The notes under the pieces were generated by a model that had not been told where the DNA came from, made no database searches, and saw only the letters and a list, made by a program, of their open reading frames with translations. 49,743 bases of DNA from Streptomyces kaniharaensis (GTDB lineage Bacteria; Actinomycetota; Actinomycetes; Streptomycetales; Streptomycetaceae). Location: the NCBI RefSeq assembly GCF_009569385.1, contig NZ_WBOF01000010.1, forward strand, positions 1 through 49,743, given 5' to 3'. The stretch's first letter is position 1, and each line of letters opens with the position of its first letter. Position numbers and translations under genes: made by a program. Positions 23,285 through 30,623 of this stretch are shown here, in pieces.

Positions 23285-23313
23285 CCCAGGAGGCAGCCGC
23301 GAGGCAGCCAAGA

Positions 23314-23351
23314 CGAAGGGGCCCGGACACCATGGTGTCCGGGCCCCTTCG
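23314..23351. terminator. Bidirectional terminator (38-bp perfect palindrome)
   Basis: CGAAGGGGCCCGGACACCA and its exact complement (19-bp arms) lie between the convergent stops at 23284 (plus) and 23369 (minus). Confidence 0.9.
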
Positions 23352-23368
23352 CGTCGACAGGTCGACAA

Positions 23369-24082
23369 TCAGGCAGCGGGTGGGAGGAGTTGTTCCGCCC
23401 GGCGGGCGAGCTGGTGGGGGATGGCCCCGGCCGGACCCGGCGCCGGCGCCCGGTTGCGCAGGTGCCGCACCAGGGTCTTGGCGTTCATCACGGTGACGTC
23501 CTGCAGGTGGAGCTGCCCGTACGGGACGGCGGCGCCGTGCACCGCGACGTAGGCCGTCACCGGGACGCCCAAGAGCCGGGACGCCTGCCCCGCCTCCCAG
23601 GCGACCGTCTGCAGGGCCCTGGTCTGCGGGTACCGGCCGTACCAGAGTTCGCCGTCCTGCAGCCGCAGCTTCGACTTCGAGGACGTCCAGGACTTGCTGT
23701 CCACGTACGCGACTTCGCCCCGGGGGCTGATCAGCAGGTGGTCCAGGTTGGCCTTGGACCCGGGTACCGCCCGGTCGTGCAGGGCGATCCACCCGTCCTT
23801 CTCCAGGGCCCGCATCAGGTCGGCGGTCCGCCGCTCGCCCGCCGCCCCCTTCGACCAGGAGGAGGCCCCCGCCGGCCGGAACAGCTTCCAGCCCGCCCCG
23901 GCGAGCAGGACCAGGCCGAGCACCAGCCCCGCCGCCCCGAGCGCCGCCCAGAGCACCAGCACCCCGACCGCGGCCGCCGGCAGCACCTTGCCCGCCAGGC
24001 CCTGCCGGGCCCTCCGTTCGGCCGCCCGCTGCTGCTGGCCCATCCGGGCCGCGCTCGACCCCGCCCCACCCCTGCCCGCCAC
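23369..24082 (-). CDS. Membrane-anchored NERD-domain nuclease-like protein
   Basis: The 237-aa protein has a hydrophobic region at about 33-68 (one or two membrane spans). A NERD domain follows: GAAGERRTADLMRALEKDGW, then ANLDHLLISPRGEVAYVDSKSW, in which the D-H and D-x-K positions of the nuclease-related fold are kept. NERD proteins are presumed nucleases and occur on many plasmids. The ATG at 24082 follows GAGGGAGG. It is last in a four-gene minus-strand run with the prim-pol gene, so a role in replication or DNA processing at the membrane is inferred. Confidence 0.8.
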   Translation of the reverse strand: MAGRGGAGSSAARMGQQQRAAERRARQGLAGKVLPAAAVGVLVLWAALGAAGLVLGLVLLAGAGWKLFRPAGASSWSKGAAGERRTADLMRALEKDGWIALHDRAVPGSKANLDHLLISPRGEVAYVDSKSWTSSKSKLRLQDGELWYGRYPQTRALQTVAWEAGQASRLLGVPVTAYVAVHGAAVPYGQLHLQDVTVMNAKTLVRHLRNRAPAPGPAGAIPHQLARRAEQLLPPAA

Positions 24083-24159
24083 GTTGCCTCCCTCGGTCTG
24101 CGTCCGGACGATCCGGCCGAGACCAGGAGAGCACAGCGCGAGGACACCATGACGGCCAG

Positions 24160-24642
24160 TTACGAGCTTTCGGCCACCGGGCGCTCGGACTGCAGCCGGC
24201 GGACCAGCGCCTGCAGGATCAGCACCGTCTCCAGGCTGATCTCCAGGTCATCCCGGTCGAAGCCGAGGCTGGAGGCGAGCGCGCCGGCCTGCCCGGGCAG
24301 CGGCATCGCGGGGAAGCCCCGGCCGTGGAACGACTCGGAGTCCCCGGCGTGGGTACGCGCGTACTCGTGCAGGTCGGTGGCGTACAGCCCGGCCGTGCTG
24401 TCGCCCGCGTTCAGCGGCGCCTCCCGGGAGTGCCAGGCCATGTTCAGCAGGAGCGCCGAGCGGGTCTCCGGAGCCGCGTCGGTCCACGTCCGCAGGAGCC
24501 CCCGGTGCCGGGCCGCACGGCGCGCGTCGCCGTCGTACTGGTCGAGGACGTCGGCGAGTTCGATCGTGACGTCCGGGATCTGCATGGCGATGCCGAGCAG
24601 GCTTCCGGCGGCCGCCATCTGGTCAAAGGCGTTGTTGTTCAC
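24160..24642 (-). CDS. 160-aa hypothetical protein
   Basis: The GTG start (NNNAFDQMAAAG after Met) lies 20 nt inside the prim-pol gene and follows GGAGAGAAGTCCC. The protein is mostly helical, with two leucine-rich segments (IPDVTIELADVLDQY and DDLEISLETVLILQALVRRL). No family is recognised. The overlap suggests coupled expression with the prim-pol protein. Confidence 0.7.
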   Translation of the reverse strand: MNNNAFDQMAAAGSLLGIAMQIPDVTIELADVLDQYDGDARRAARHRGLLRTWTDAAPETRSALLLNMAWHSREAPLNAGDSTAGLYATDLHEYARTHAGDSESFHGRGFPAMPLPGQAGALASSLGFDRDDLEISLETVLILQALVRRLQSERPVAESS

Positions 24643-25180
24643 GGGACTTCTCTCCGTTCGGGTCGAGCTGGTCGGTCAGCCAGCCGGGCAGCGGCTGGAG
24701 CGGGATATCGCGGGTGATGACGTAGGGGGTGTGGTTGACGACGGACCCGGGGCCGATCAGGTACCCGCCGCAGCGGAGGCCGGGCCCTCGGACGTCGATC
24801 CCGGGCCCGAGCCCGGAGCGGCCCCCGGACGTCGAGGCGATCACCCTGCCGGTGGGCGCGCGGAAGTAGAGGTGCTGGCCGCCGGAGGGCGTGCGCACGG
24901 TGAGGGTGTCCGGCCAGTCGTGCCCCAGCCAGGCGCACAGCGCGTGCAGGGTGGCGGCGCCGTCGCTGCCGTCCTTGACGTCGAGGTCCAGGCCGACCAC
25001 CCCGGCCGCCCGGCAGGCCACCCCGATGTTGGCGCCGCCGGTCCAGTCCCGTTCCACCGCCTCCGGGGTGGCCAGGCAGCGCTTGTGCCAGCCGCGTTCC
25101 GGGACGCGGCCGCCGGCGGGGAGCTTGAACACCACCAGGCCCCGCCGGACGGCGTCGACGGCGGCCGCGACCGTGGTCAC
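24623..25180 (-). CDS. Prim-pol (bifunctional DNA primase/polymerase), candidate replication protein
   Basis: The 185-aa protein is essentially the N-terminal prim-pol domain alone. It has LDLD (metal-binding D65, D67), SGGQHLYF (99-106) and GIDVRG...IGPGS (127-146), matching the archaeo-eukaryotic primase-type active site. Prim-pol proteins are one of the known replication initiator classes of actinomycete integrative elements. No other Rep protein is recognisable here, so this is the best replication candidate. The GTG at 25180 overlaps the upstream zinc-ribbon stop (GTGA). There is no helicase domain, and one would have to be supplied by the host. Confidence 0.8.
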   Translation of the reverse strand: MTTVAAAVDAVRRGLVVFKLPAGGRVPERGWHKRCLATPEAVERDWTGGANIGVACRAAGVVGLDLDVKDGSDGAATLHALCAWLGHDWPDTLTVRTPSGGQHLYFRAPTGRVIASTSGGRSGLGPGIDVRGPGLRCGGYLIGPGSVVNHTPYVITRDIPLQPLPGWLTDQLDPNGEKSREQQRL

Positions 25181-25608
25181 GCCGCTTCGTCCTCTTCGTC
25201 GTCGTCCCAGCAGCAGCACTCCGCGTAAGGGTTCTCGCCGCATCCGGCGCCGCAGTCCGGGCAGCCGACCGGGTCGATGCGGTCTTCTTCGTGCGCCCAC
25301 TCGTCGTGCCGCCAGCCGGTGCACCCGTAGACGCACCCGCAGCCAGAGCATTCCGGGCAGATCATCCCGACCGTCCACCCGCACCGCTCGCACAGGAGTT
25401 GGTTGCGCGGGTCGTTCTGCTGCTGACGCAGGTAGTCGACCGCCTCCCGGTACGTGGTGACGTCGGTGTACGTCTCCAGGTACTCCTCCAGGAGGTCGCG
25501 TTCTGCCGGGTCGGGGTGGTCGAGGAGCGCGACGGCGCAGGCGTGCTTGATCCCCAGGTTGGTCTTGAGGTTCGCCAGCGCCTTCTTGCGCGCGTGGTCC
25601 TTCGGCAT
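25177..25608 (-). CDS. 143-aa Cys-rich zinc-ribbon protein
   Basis: A helical N-terminal half is followed by a dense cysteine region: CERCGW, CPECSGCGCVYGC, CPDCGAGC and CCC. An Asp/Glu tail follows. It probably binds two or more zinc ions. It is the first gene of the minus operon that includes the prim-pol, and the two overlap by 4 nt. A role with the primase is inferred from position. A TACGCT on the minus strand near 25793 might be its -10. Confidence 0.7.
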   Translation of the reverse strand: MPKDHARKKALANLKTNLGIKHACAVALLDHPDPAERDLLEEYLETYTDVTTYREAVDYLRQQQNDPRNQLLCERCGWTVGMICPECSGCGCVYGCTGWRHDEWAHEEDRIDPVGCPDCGAGCGENPYAECCCWDDDEEDEAA

Positions 25609-26045
25609 CTCAAGCTCTTTCCGCGGTGCGGTGATCCCAGACTCACCGGCCGCTCAAGAGCGAGGCCAGCGAAGGCGATGCGGTGGAGAAGGCGGCTCGG
25701 CGCGGAGCACCTACGGCGAACGCGTCCGGTCTGGGCCGAACGCACCGGGCCACGAGCCGGGCCCACAGCACCAGGGCTGCGTGCCGCAGCGTAGCGCACC
25801 CACCAGCGGGCCGGGGGCGGGTGCGCGGCCGTCCCACCCGGACGGGTGACTCTGACGCAGGCCAAGGCCCGCAGCCGCGCTGGCCGTCCGTGCCGAACCC
25901 GGCGGCGCCGTAAGGGAACTACGCGGCCGGGGCAGGCGTGGGGCTGAACCAGGGTGACGACAAGGGGAGGAACGCGGCGGGCCGCCGCCGGGGGCCGGCG
26001 CCCCGTGGCCGGGACGCCTCCCGGGTCACCTGACCGGCGTGCTGG
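25609..26045. other. Intergenic stretch, no gene seen
   Basis: About 440 bp separate the zinc-ribbon/prim-pol operon from the PP2C phosphatase gene. Open frames here are short, Arg/Pro-rich and lack ribosome sites. The stretch presumably holds the promoter of the minus operon and the terminator of the phosphatase gene. I see no clear repeat. Confidence 0.5.
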
Positions 26046-26828
26046 TCAGCTGGCTGTCTCGGGCGGCGCGCATTCAGCGGCCGGGCTGGAGAGGTTGAGG
26101 ACAATCACCGTCGCGTCGTCACGTTCGCCGCCGAGGTCGGCGGCGCACAGCATCGCGGCCTGCAGCAGGCTGTCCGCGATGCGCTGCGGCGAGCCGTTGG
26201 TGCTGCCGTGTGAGGACAGCAGCGTGGCCAGGCGCCGCTCGCCGAGTGTCTTGGTGATGCCGTCGCTGGCCAGCACCACCAGTGGAGCGGTGGTCTCCGT
26301 CTCCCTGACCGTGGCGATGGAGGAGCGGGCCAGGCTCACCCGCACCCAGTCGTCGTGGTGTCGGGCCCGGGCCGGCGGGCCGCCCGGGTGAACGGTACGC
26401 AAGAATTCGCCCATGGTGTGGTCCGTCGTCAGCCGTTCCACCGTGTCCGTCGCCGGGTCGTAGCTCCAGGCCGCGCAGTCCCCGGTCCAGGCCAGCGCGA
26501 TCCCCGCCCGGTCAGGGTGGGCAACGGCGGCGACCGCCACCGCGTCCTCCTCGGGGTTGTCGTCCGGGCCCGGGTCCGCGATCAGCTCCGCGGCGGTCAG
26601 CAGCCCGTGCAGTGGCCCCTTCGTTCCCGCGAGCCGCGCGCCGACCTCTGCCAGCAGCGCGGCCCGCGCGGTGATCTGCTCCGAGTGTCCGATGCCGTCG
26701 ACCAGGCAGGCCCCCACGCTCCCGTCCCTCAGGGTGTGCACGTAGGCGCCGTCACCGGTAACCCCGGTGGAGCCAACCGCAGTTGCCACGGCGGAGAGCA
26801 CGGTGGAGGGCTGAGTAACCGTCGTCAT
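26046..26828 (-). CDS. PP2C-type Ser/Thr protein phosphatase
   Basis: The 260-aa protein has the PP2C metal motifs: VDGIGH (43-48), WTGDCAAW (114-121), LASDGIT (186-192) and ERDDATVIV (235-243). These supply the aspartates for two metal ions. There is no membrane segment or sensor domain. It would remove phosphate from Ser/Thr, possibly opposing host kinases, but a plasmid substrate is unknown. The ATG stands 6 nt after a TACGCT -10, so the mRNA is probably leaderless. Confidence 0.85.
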   Translation of the reverse strand: MTTVTQPSTVLSAVATAVGSTGVTGDGAYVHTLRDGSVGACLVDGIGHSEQITARAALLAEVGARLAGTKGPLHGLLTAAELIADPGPDDNPEEDAVAVAAVAHPDRAGIALAWTGDCAAWSYDPATDTVERLTTDHTMGEFLRTVHPGGPPARARHHDDWVRVSLARSSIATVRETETTAPLVVLASDGITKTLGERRLATLLSSHGSTNGSPQRIADSLLQAAMLCAADLGGERDDATVIVLNLSSPAAECAPPETAS

Positions 26829-26880
26829 GGCGCCAGCGTAGGGGTGCCGCTGCCGGGCCGATTCACGTTCGGTTCACGTT
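26829..26880 (-). promoter_or_regulatory. Leaderless promoter with AACGTGAA direct repeats
   Basis: On the minus strand TACGCT (26840-26835) is followed by GGCGCC and the ATG, the spacing for transcription starting at the start codon. Two identical AACGTGAA octamers (26880-26873 and 26869-26862) lie 11 bp apart, one helical turn, around the expected -35. This suggests an activator site. No clear TTGACA is present. Confidence 0.6.
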
Positions 26881-26929
26881 TCCGACTTGACAACGAGCCG
26901 CCCCCGCGCACCCGCCGGGCGACGCCGGA

Positions 26930-27148
26930 TCAGTTCGCCGGGGGAGAGCCCGGTCCGTCGCCGAGCGGGCGCCGGCCCGCGTGCTCCCCCGGCCCCAGGA
27001 CGTCCGGCCCGGCAGGAGCTGCCAGCGGCAGCTGCTCGACCGCCAGACCGGGCGACGCCGTCCGCGCTGCCCACCACTTCGGGACGGCGGCCGCCCGGGG
27101 GCCGGTGTGCAGCGGCCGGCGAACAGGACGCTCGGGCTGGTCCGCCAT
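26930..27148 (-). CDS. 72-aa hypothetical protein
   Basis: Its ATG overlaps the stop of the upstream 97-aa gene (TGATG), the main support for translation. The sequence is basic and Pro/Ala-rich with no recognised domain (MADQPERPVRRPLHTG...). Confidence is limited because composition alone does not set it apart from chance frames. Confidence 0.45.
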   Translation of the reverse strand: MADQPERPVRRPLHTGPRAAAVPKWWAARTASPGLAVEQLPLAAPAGPDVLGPGEHAGRRPLGDGPGSPPAN

Positions 27149-27441
27149 CAGCGCACCGCCCCGGGGACGGCGCCGTGCTCCCGGGCGGCGAACTGGGCGT
27201 ACTCCAGCGCGACGGCCCGAAGTTCCGCCCCGCTCGGCCGACCACCGTCCGCGTTCAGCGCGGCCTCCCAGTTCAGCGCCGCGAACCCCCACATCGCCCG
27301 GGCCTGCCCGGTGGTCCCGGCCTCCGCCGCCCGCAGGCACTCCAGCACGGTCTCCGCAGTCGGCGGGACGGACGACAGCCAGGACCCGAGCGCGGTCCCC
27401 ACCGCGCCCATGACGTCCGGCTCACAGGTCTTGTCGCTCAT
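27148..27441 (-). CDS. 97-aa hypothetical protein
   Basis: The ATG at 27441 (MSDKTCEPDVMGAVG) follows a purine-rich GGCTGGGGGC. The protein is helical, with evenly spread hydrophobic residues (VLECLRAAEAG, MWGFAALNWEAAL, LRAVALEYAQFAAREHG), suggesting a small folded helical bundle. No family is recognised. Confidence 0.55.
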   Translation of the reverse strand: MSDKTCEPDVMGAVGTALGSWLSSVPPTAETVLECLRAAEAGTTGQARAMWGFAALNWEAALNADGGRPSGAELRAVALEYAQFAAREHGAVPGAVR

Positions 27442-27875
27442 GCCCCCAGCCTGGCACGACTGCCGGGCCCGGACCGTACGCGGCGTCAACTCCGTGCCCG
27501 GCCGAGGTCACCGACGAGCCTCCGGCGGGCCGCCCAACCAAGAGGACCCAGGGGGAGGGTGCCGGGCCTTGCCCGCCGTTGGTGGCGGGGTGGGTGGGGG
27601 TGGCCCGGTGCGGCCCCCTCGCCAGACGCCCTCCGCACCCTGGCACACCCCGGCGGAGGCCCAGGGCAACCCGGGGAGAACTTTCCGCCGGCCGCCGCCC
27701 GGGGGGCGACGACCACCAGAAACTTCCCCCCGGGCCGGGCGCCCGGCGGCGCCCGGTCCCTAGGCCCCCACCAGGGCGCGCCCCCACCGAGAGGCCGTCC
27801 GCCGAGGGGACCACCCCGAGCCGGGAGGAGGAGTGCGGCAAGCGCCGCCCGGGCCGCCGCCGAAAACCCGGGTCA
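27442..27875. other. Intergenic stretch, no gene seen
   Basis: About 430 bp contain G- and C-runs and two related segments (GAACTTTCCGCC and GAAACTTCCCCCC) but no credible frame. It ends at the operator region of the HTH gene. Confidence 0.5.
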
Positions 27876-27924
27876 TGTCAGCCTTTCTCTGACAAGATTC
27901 GTGTGTCAGTGATAGACTGACATC
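27876..27924 (+). promoter_or_regulatory. Two identical TGTCAG-N7-CTGACA operators over a leaderless promoter
   Basis: The inverted repeats at 27876-27894 and 27904-27922 have the same arms and the same 7-bp gap, with centres 28 bp apart. The first contains the likely -35 (CTGACA, 27889-27894). The second covers the -10 (TAGACT, 27913-27918, 18-bp spacer) and the start region. The ATG at 27925 lies 6 nt after the -10, so transcription should begin at the start codon. Autoregulation by the HTH protein encoded next is the natural inference. Confidence 0.8.
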
Positions 27925-28662
27925 ATGACGGAGCAGACGAAGACGGAGTTCAACCCCGACGACCGGCACGGCTACTCGCGCAAGGCGCTGGCCCGGGTCG
28001 TGCTCTCCGAAGACGCCGCCGAGGCCGCGCGCTCGGCCCTGAACCTGGTGCGGACCGACCAGCGCGAAGAGCCGTACGACGTGATCGGCGAAGCGCTCAA
28101 CCTGGTGAACATGGCCGAGGCCGTGTTGAAGGCCGCCGTGGTGTGGGCCCGCGAGAACCACACCAGCTGGGAGGACATCGGCGAGGCGGTCGGCGGCATC
28201 ACCCGCCAGTCCGCCCACACTCGGTACGCCGAGGCCGAGTCCGAGTGGAAGCTGGGCCTGGTCGAACCGATCATTCCGCCGCCCGCCGACCGGCCCCGCG
28301 CACTCGCGTCGCAGCGACTGCACGAGGCCGCATACCAGCCCACCGACTCCATCCGGCGCCTGGACGCGTGGGCCGCCGAGCACGGGCTGGGCCAGCGCGC
28401 GATCAGCCGCAACCTCCCGGAGTTGACGCTGATGGACGAGTTGGGCAACGTCCTGGACGCCATCAGCCACGCGACGCGGAACCCCCACCGGGTCCAGGGC
28501 GAGGAGCGCGCCCGCCTGCTAGACCGCAAGGCTGCACTGCTGGACCGCATCGCAGCCGAGCAGAACCGGCCGGAGTCCGCGGAACTTGCCGCCGGCGCCC
28601 GCGCGAAGGCCGCCGAGATTCGCGCCGAACTGGCCACCACCCACGAGGAAGCTGGCCGCTGA
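27925..28662 (+). CDS. 245-aa putative HTH DNA-binding protein
   Basis: The segment WARENHTSWEDIGEAVGGITRQSAHTRYAEAE (about 74-105) reads as a helix-turn-helix, with WEDIGEAVG as the first helix and TRQSAHTRY as the recognition helix. The C-terminal half contains helical Arg/Glu segments. No named family is recognised. It is preceded by two identical operators over a leaderless promoter, suggesting an autorepressor. It is followed after 38 nt by another hypothetical gene. Confidence 0.65.
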   Translation: MTEQTKTEFNPDDRHGYSRKALARVVLSEDAAEAARSALNLVRTDQREEPYDVIGEALNLVNMAEAVLKAAVVWARENHTSWEDIGEAVGGITRQSAHTRYAEAESEWKLGLVEPIIPPPADRPRALASQRLHEAAYQPTDSIRRLDAWAAEHGLGQRAISRNLPELTLMDELGNVLDAISHATRNPHRVQGEERARLLDRKAALLDRIAAEQNRPESAELAAGARAKAAEIRAELATTHEEAGR

Positions 28663-28700
28663 CCAGCAGTCCGTCAACATCGAGACGAGAGGTTCACCCC

Positions 28701-29201
28701 ATGAGCACGTCGTCGCACCACGAGCCCCTGACCCCCTGGGAGGAGATCACGCCTGACTGGAGCAAGGCCGCGCTGATCGAGTACCCGGGCAGCCGGTTGA
28801 AGAGGATCATGTACGGGACCGAGGTCGGCCTGGTCCCCGACGAGGCTTTCGCCGCCGATTGCGCAGCCGCCGACGTCCGGCTGCAGGAGCTGCGGACCGC
28901 CGACCCCGACGACGCCGGCGTGGTCCACGCCGGACAGACCTTCTCCGCCGTCGCGGCCGGCGGCAGCGCCGAGGACCGAGCCCGCGCCGAGTACTACCTC
29001 TGCGACGAGCTGATGGAGTACCCGCTCCGGCACGGGTACCTCTGGTACGGCGAGCACCCGGCCCTGGACCCCGAACTGAGGGGCCGCTACCAGCAGAGCG
29101 AGACCGGCCCCGGCCCCGTCGACTCCCTCACTGCCGCCATCATCGCCCGCGGCGCCGAGGCCGCCGCCCGGTGGGACGCCAGGCCCGAGCCTTCGCTGTA
29201 G
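28701..29201 (+). CDS. 166-aa hypothetical protein
   Basis: The ATG at 28701 follows GAGAGGTTCACCCC. The sequence is acidic with many Tyr/Trp residues in the second half (YYLCDELMEYPLRHGYLWYGEHPALDPEL). No family is recognised. It probably shares the transcript of the HTH gene. The 41-bp palindromic promoter begins 18 bp after its stop. Confidence 0.65.
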   Translation: MSTSSHHEPLTPWEEITPDWSKAALIEYPGSRLKRIMYGTEVGLVPDEAFAADCAAADVRLQELRTADPDDAGVVHAGQTFSAVAAGGSAEDRARAEYYLCDELMEYPLRHGYLWYGEHPALDPELRGRYQQSETGPGPVDSLTAAIIARGAEAAARWDARPEPSL

Positions 29202-29218
29202 GCGAAGCCACCACACTC

Positions 29219-29261
29219 CATACCTCACAAGTCTTGAACTTCAAGACTTGTGAGGTATGAT
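29219..29261 (+). promoter_or_regulatory. 41-bp perfect palindrome with embedded promoter (site e)
   Basis: The palindrome at 29219-29259 has 20-bp perfect arms around CTTGAACTTCAAG. TTGAAC (29234-29239), a 16-bp spacer and TATGAT (29256-29261) make this the best consensus promoter in the window. Because of the symmetry, a TTGAAG exists on the other strand too, but the -10 there is not evident. It fires into a 1.3-kb region with no convincing gene, so the product is probably a regulatory or replication RNA, or a leader for the 30624 gene. Confidence 0.85.
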
Positions 29262-29615
29262 CGTTTCCGGCGATCAAGGCCCGGGCCACCGGGTCCGTGA
29301 AGGCCGGTCAGCCGCCGAAGGATGGTGCTGGAGCGTCGCTGTGAGTCCCGGTGAGGTGACATACCGGGATAATCCGTACGACTTTCCGGCCCGGGCGTGT
29401 TGACCCCGACACGAAACGTCGCCGATGTGAAAAACTCCGAGATGGCTTACACGAAGTGATCTTGGAGACCTATCGAGAGCATGCGAAAAGAGCCTCAGAC
29501 CGTCCCGGGTTCCAGCCGGGTGATCGAGGCTCAGACCGCCTACCACGTATTCGCTTATTCGCTCTAGACCCGCCTGGGGCGCCAACCTTTGGGACCGGGT
29601 CGAAGAGCTGGCCGA

Positions 29616-30255
29616 GTGCGCCCTTCTGGCGTACTCACTACCGGGAGACGACTATAGCCGTCCGCCGCCCGGTCTGCCCACCATGCCCGCGTGCCGACAC
29701 GCCGGTTATCGGCCAGGCCAGCAGCTCCGCCGCCCGCCGCCTCGCGGCCGCCGGCGCCGACCGTCCGCCACGGGGTCCGCCCGTCCTGCCCGCCCACGTC
29801 GCAGCAGGACGCGCCCCGCCATGGCGGGCGGGTGTCGTTGATATGCCAAAGGGAGACCGGTCCCCGGAAACCGGCCCGTGGCCCCGCCCTGACGACGGCG
29901 GGGAGTCCGGAAAGAGTCCCCGGTAGGAGAACGGACCGGGTTACCAAAGAACCGACCCCGGTAGCCCCCGGGAGGTAGAGAAGGCACGGCGGAGGCAGCT
30001 CACCCCACCCCCTGAGCGGAGGGAGAGCGCCGGCGGAGCAACAGGCAAATGGAGCTGACAGCCAGTTCGGCCTTGCCTCGTGGGTAACCGCGGGGCGAAC
30101 AAGGTGGACCCCAGCCGAAGCCCGGGCGGACCGGGCGGAGACGCGACCTCCCGAGCTGCCAGCACATCCCGGTCCCAGGGCGCGAGTAATCCCCGCAGCC
30201 CGGTCTGAAGCGAAGACGGTGACGGGCGTACCGGAAGGCACGACCTCAGCAACAT
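29616..30255 (+). ncRNA. Possible group II intron 5' remnant
   Basis: The plus strand begins GTGCGCCC, the usual bacterial group II 5' end. It continues with purine-rich RNA-like sequence (GGTAGGAGAACGG, GCGAACAAGGTGGA, CCGAAG, GCGCGAGTAATCCCCGCAG) reminiscent of domain I. No reverse transcriptase frame or recognisable domain V follows. Only a 36-codon frame from the ATG at 30254 is present, so it would be a truncated relic. This is pattern memory without alignment, and confidence is low. Confidence 0.25.
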
Positions 30256-30438
30256 GACGCGAATGACCCCCTCTGACGAGCAGGCAGAACCCCGTGGGGA
30301 CCTCTGTCATGTTCGTCAGGGGGGGTCACCGCTCCCCCGGACTCAGGGCACCCGGAGCCGGTAAGGCAACCCCCGAACAGCAATGAGGCCGGGGGAGCGG
30401 TACTCCAAAAAAGCAGCCCCGAAGGGCCCTTATCCGCG

Positions 30439-30513
30439 CTGTGGGGCCCGATCCGGCCCACCCCCAACAAGGTGAGCCGGTTGGCACCGCGTAAGCCGGA
30501 TCGGGCCCCACAG
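30439..30513 (+). terminator. 19-bp long-arm inverted repeat before the caspase-like gene
   Basis: CTGTGGGGCCCGATCCGGC (30439-30457) and its exact complement (30495-30513) flank a 37-nt loop. It could end the transcript from the 29219 promoter about 1.2 kb downstream, or form part of an origin structure. Two small hairpins follow (around CCCGGCGAAGCCGGG and ACGGCCGAATGGCCGT). Confidence 0.6.
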
Positions 30514-30623
30514 CTCATCACAGCCCCGGCGAAGCCGGGACGAATACGGCCGAATGGCCGTTCGGTTTGTCTGCCCCCGATACGGAAACACCCCCAACTG
30601 ACCAGGGAAAAGGAGAGATTGGT

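Larger units (their letters stand above)
29262..30623 (+). other. 1.36-kb hairpin-rich non-coding region, candidate origin or structured RNA
   Basis: No frame here has a ribosome site or a protein-like sequence. The open minus frame at 29564-30310 is antisense to RNA-like sequence. Bases 29330-29570 are lower in GC. The part from 30254 on holds stacked long hairpins: 30264-30279 with 30313-30328 (15 of 16 pairs), 30328-30340 with 30389-30401 (13 pairs), and 30439-30457 with 30495-30513 (19 pairs). As the only large non-coding region besides the presumed oriT, it is the likeliest place for oriV. Confidence 0.6.

Noticed and set aside
29564..30310. 248-aa minus-strand protein in the non-coding region
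   Set aside because: There is no ribosome site. The composition is rich in Cys/Leu/Pro without domain pattern, and the opposite strand looks like structured RNA.
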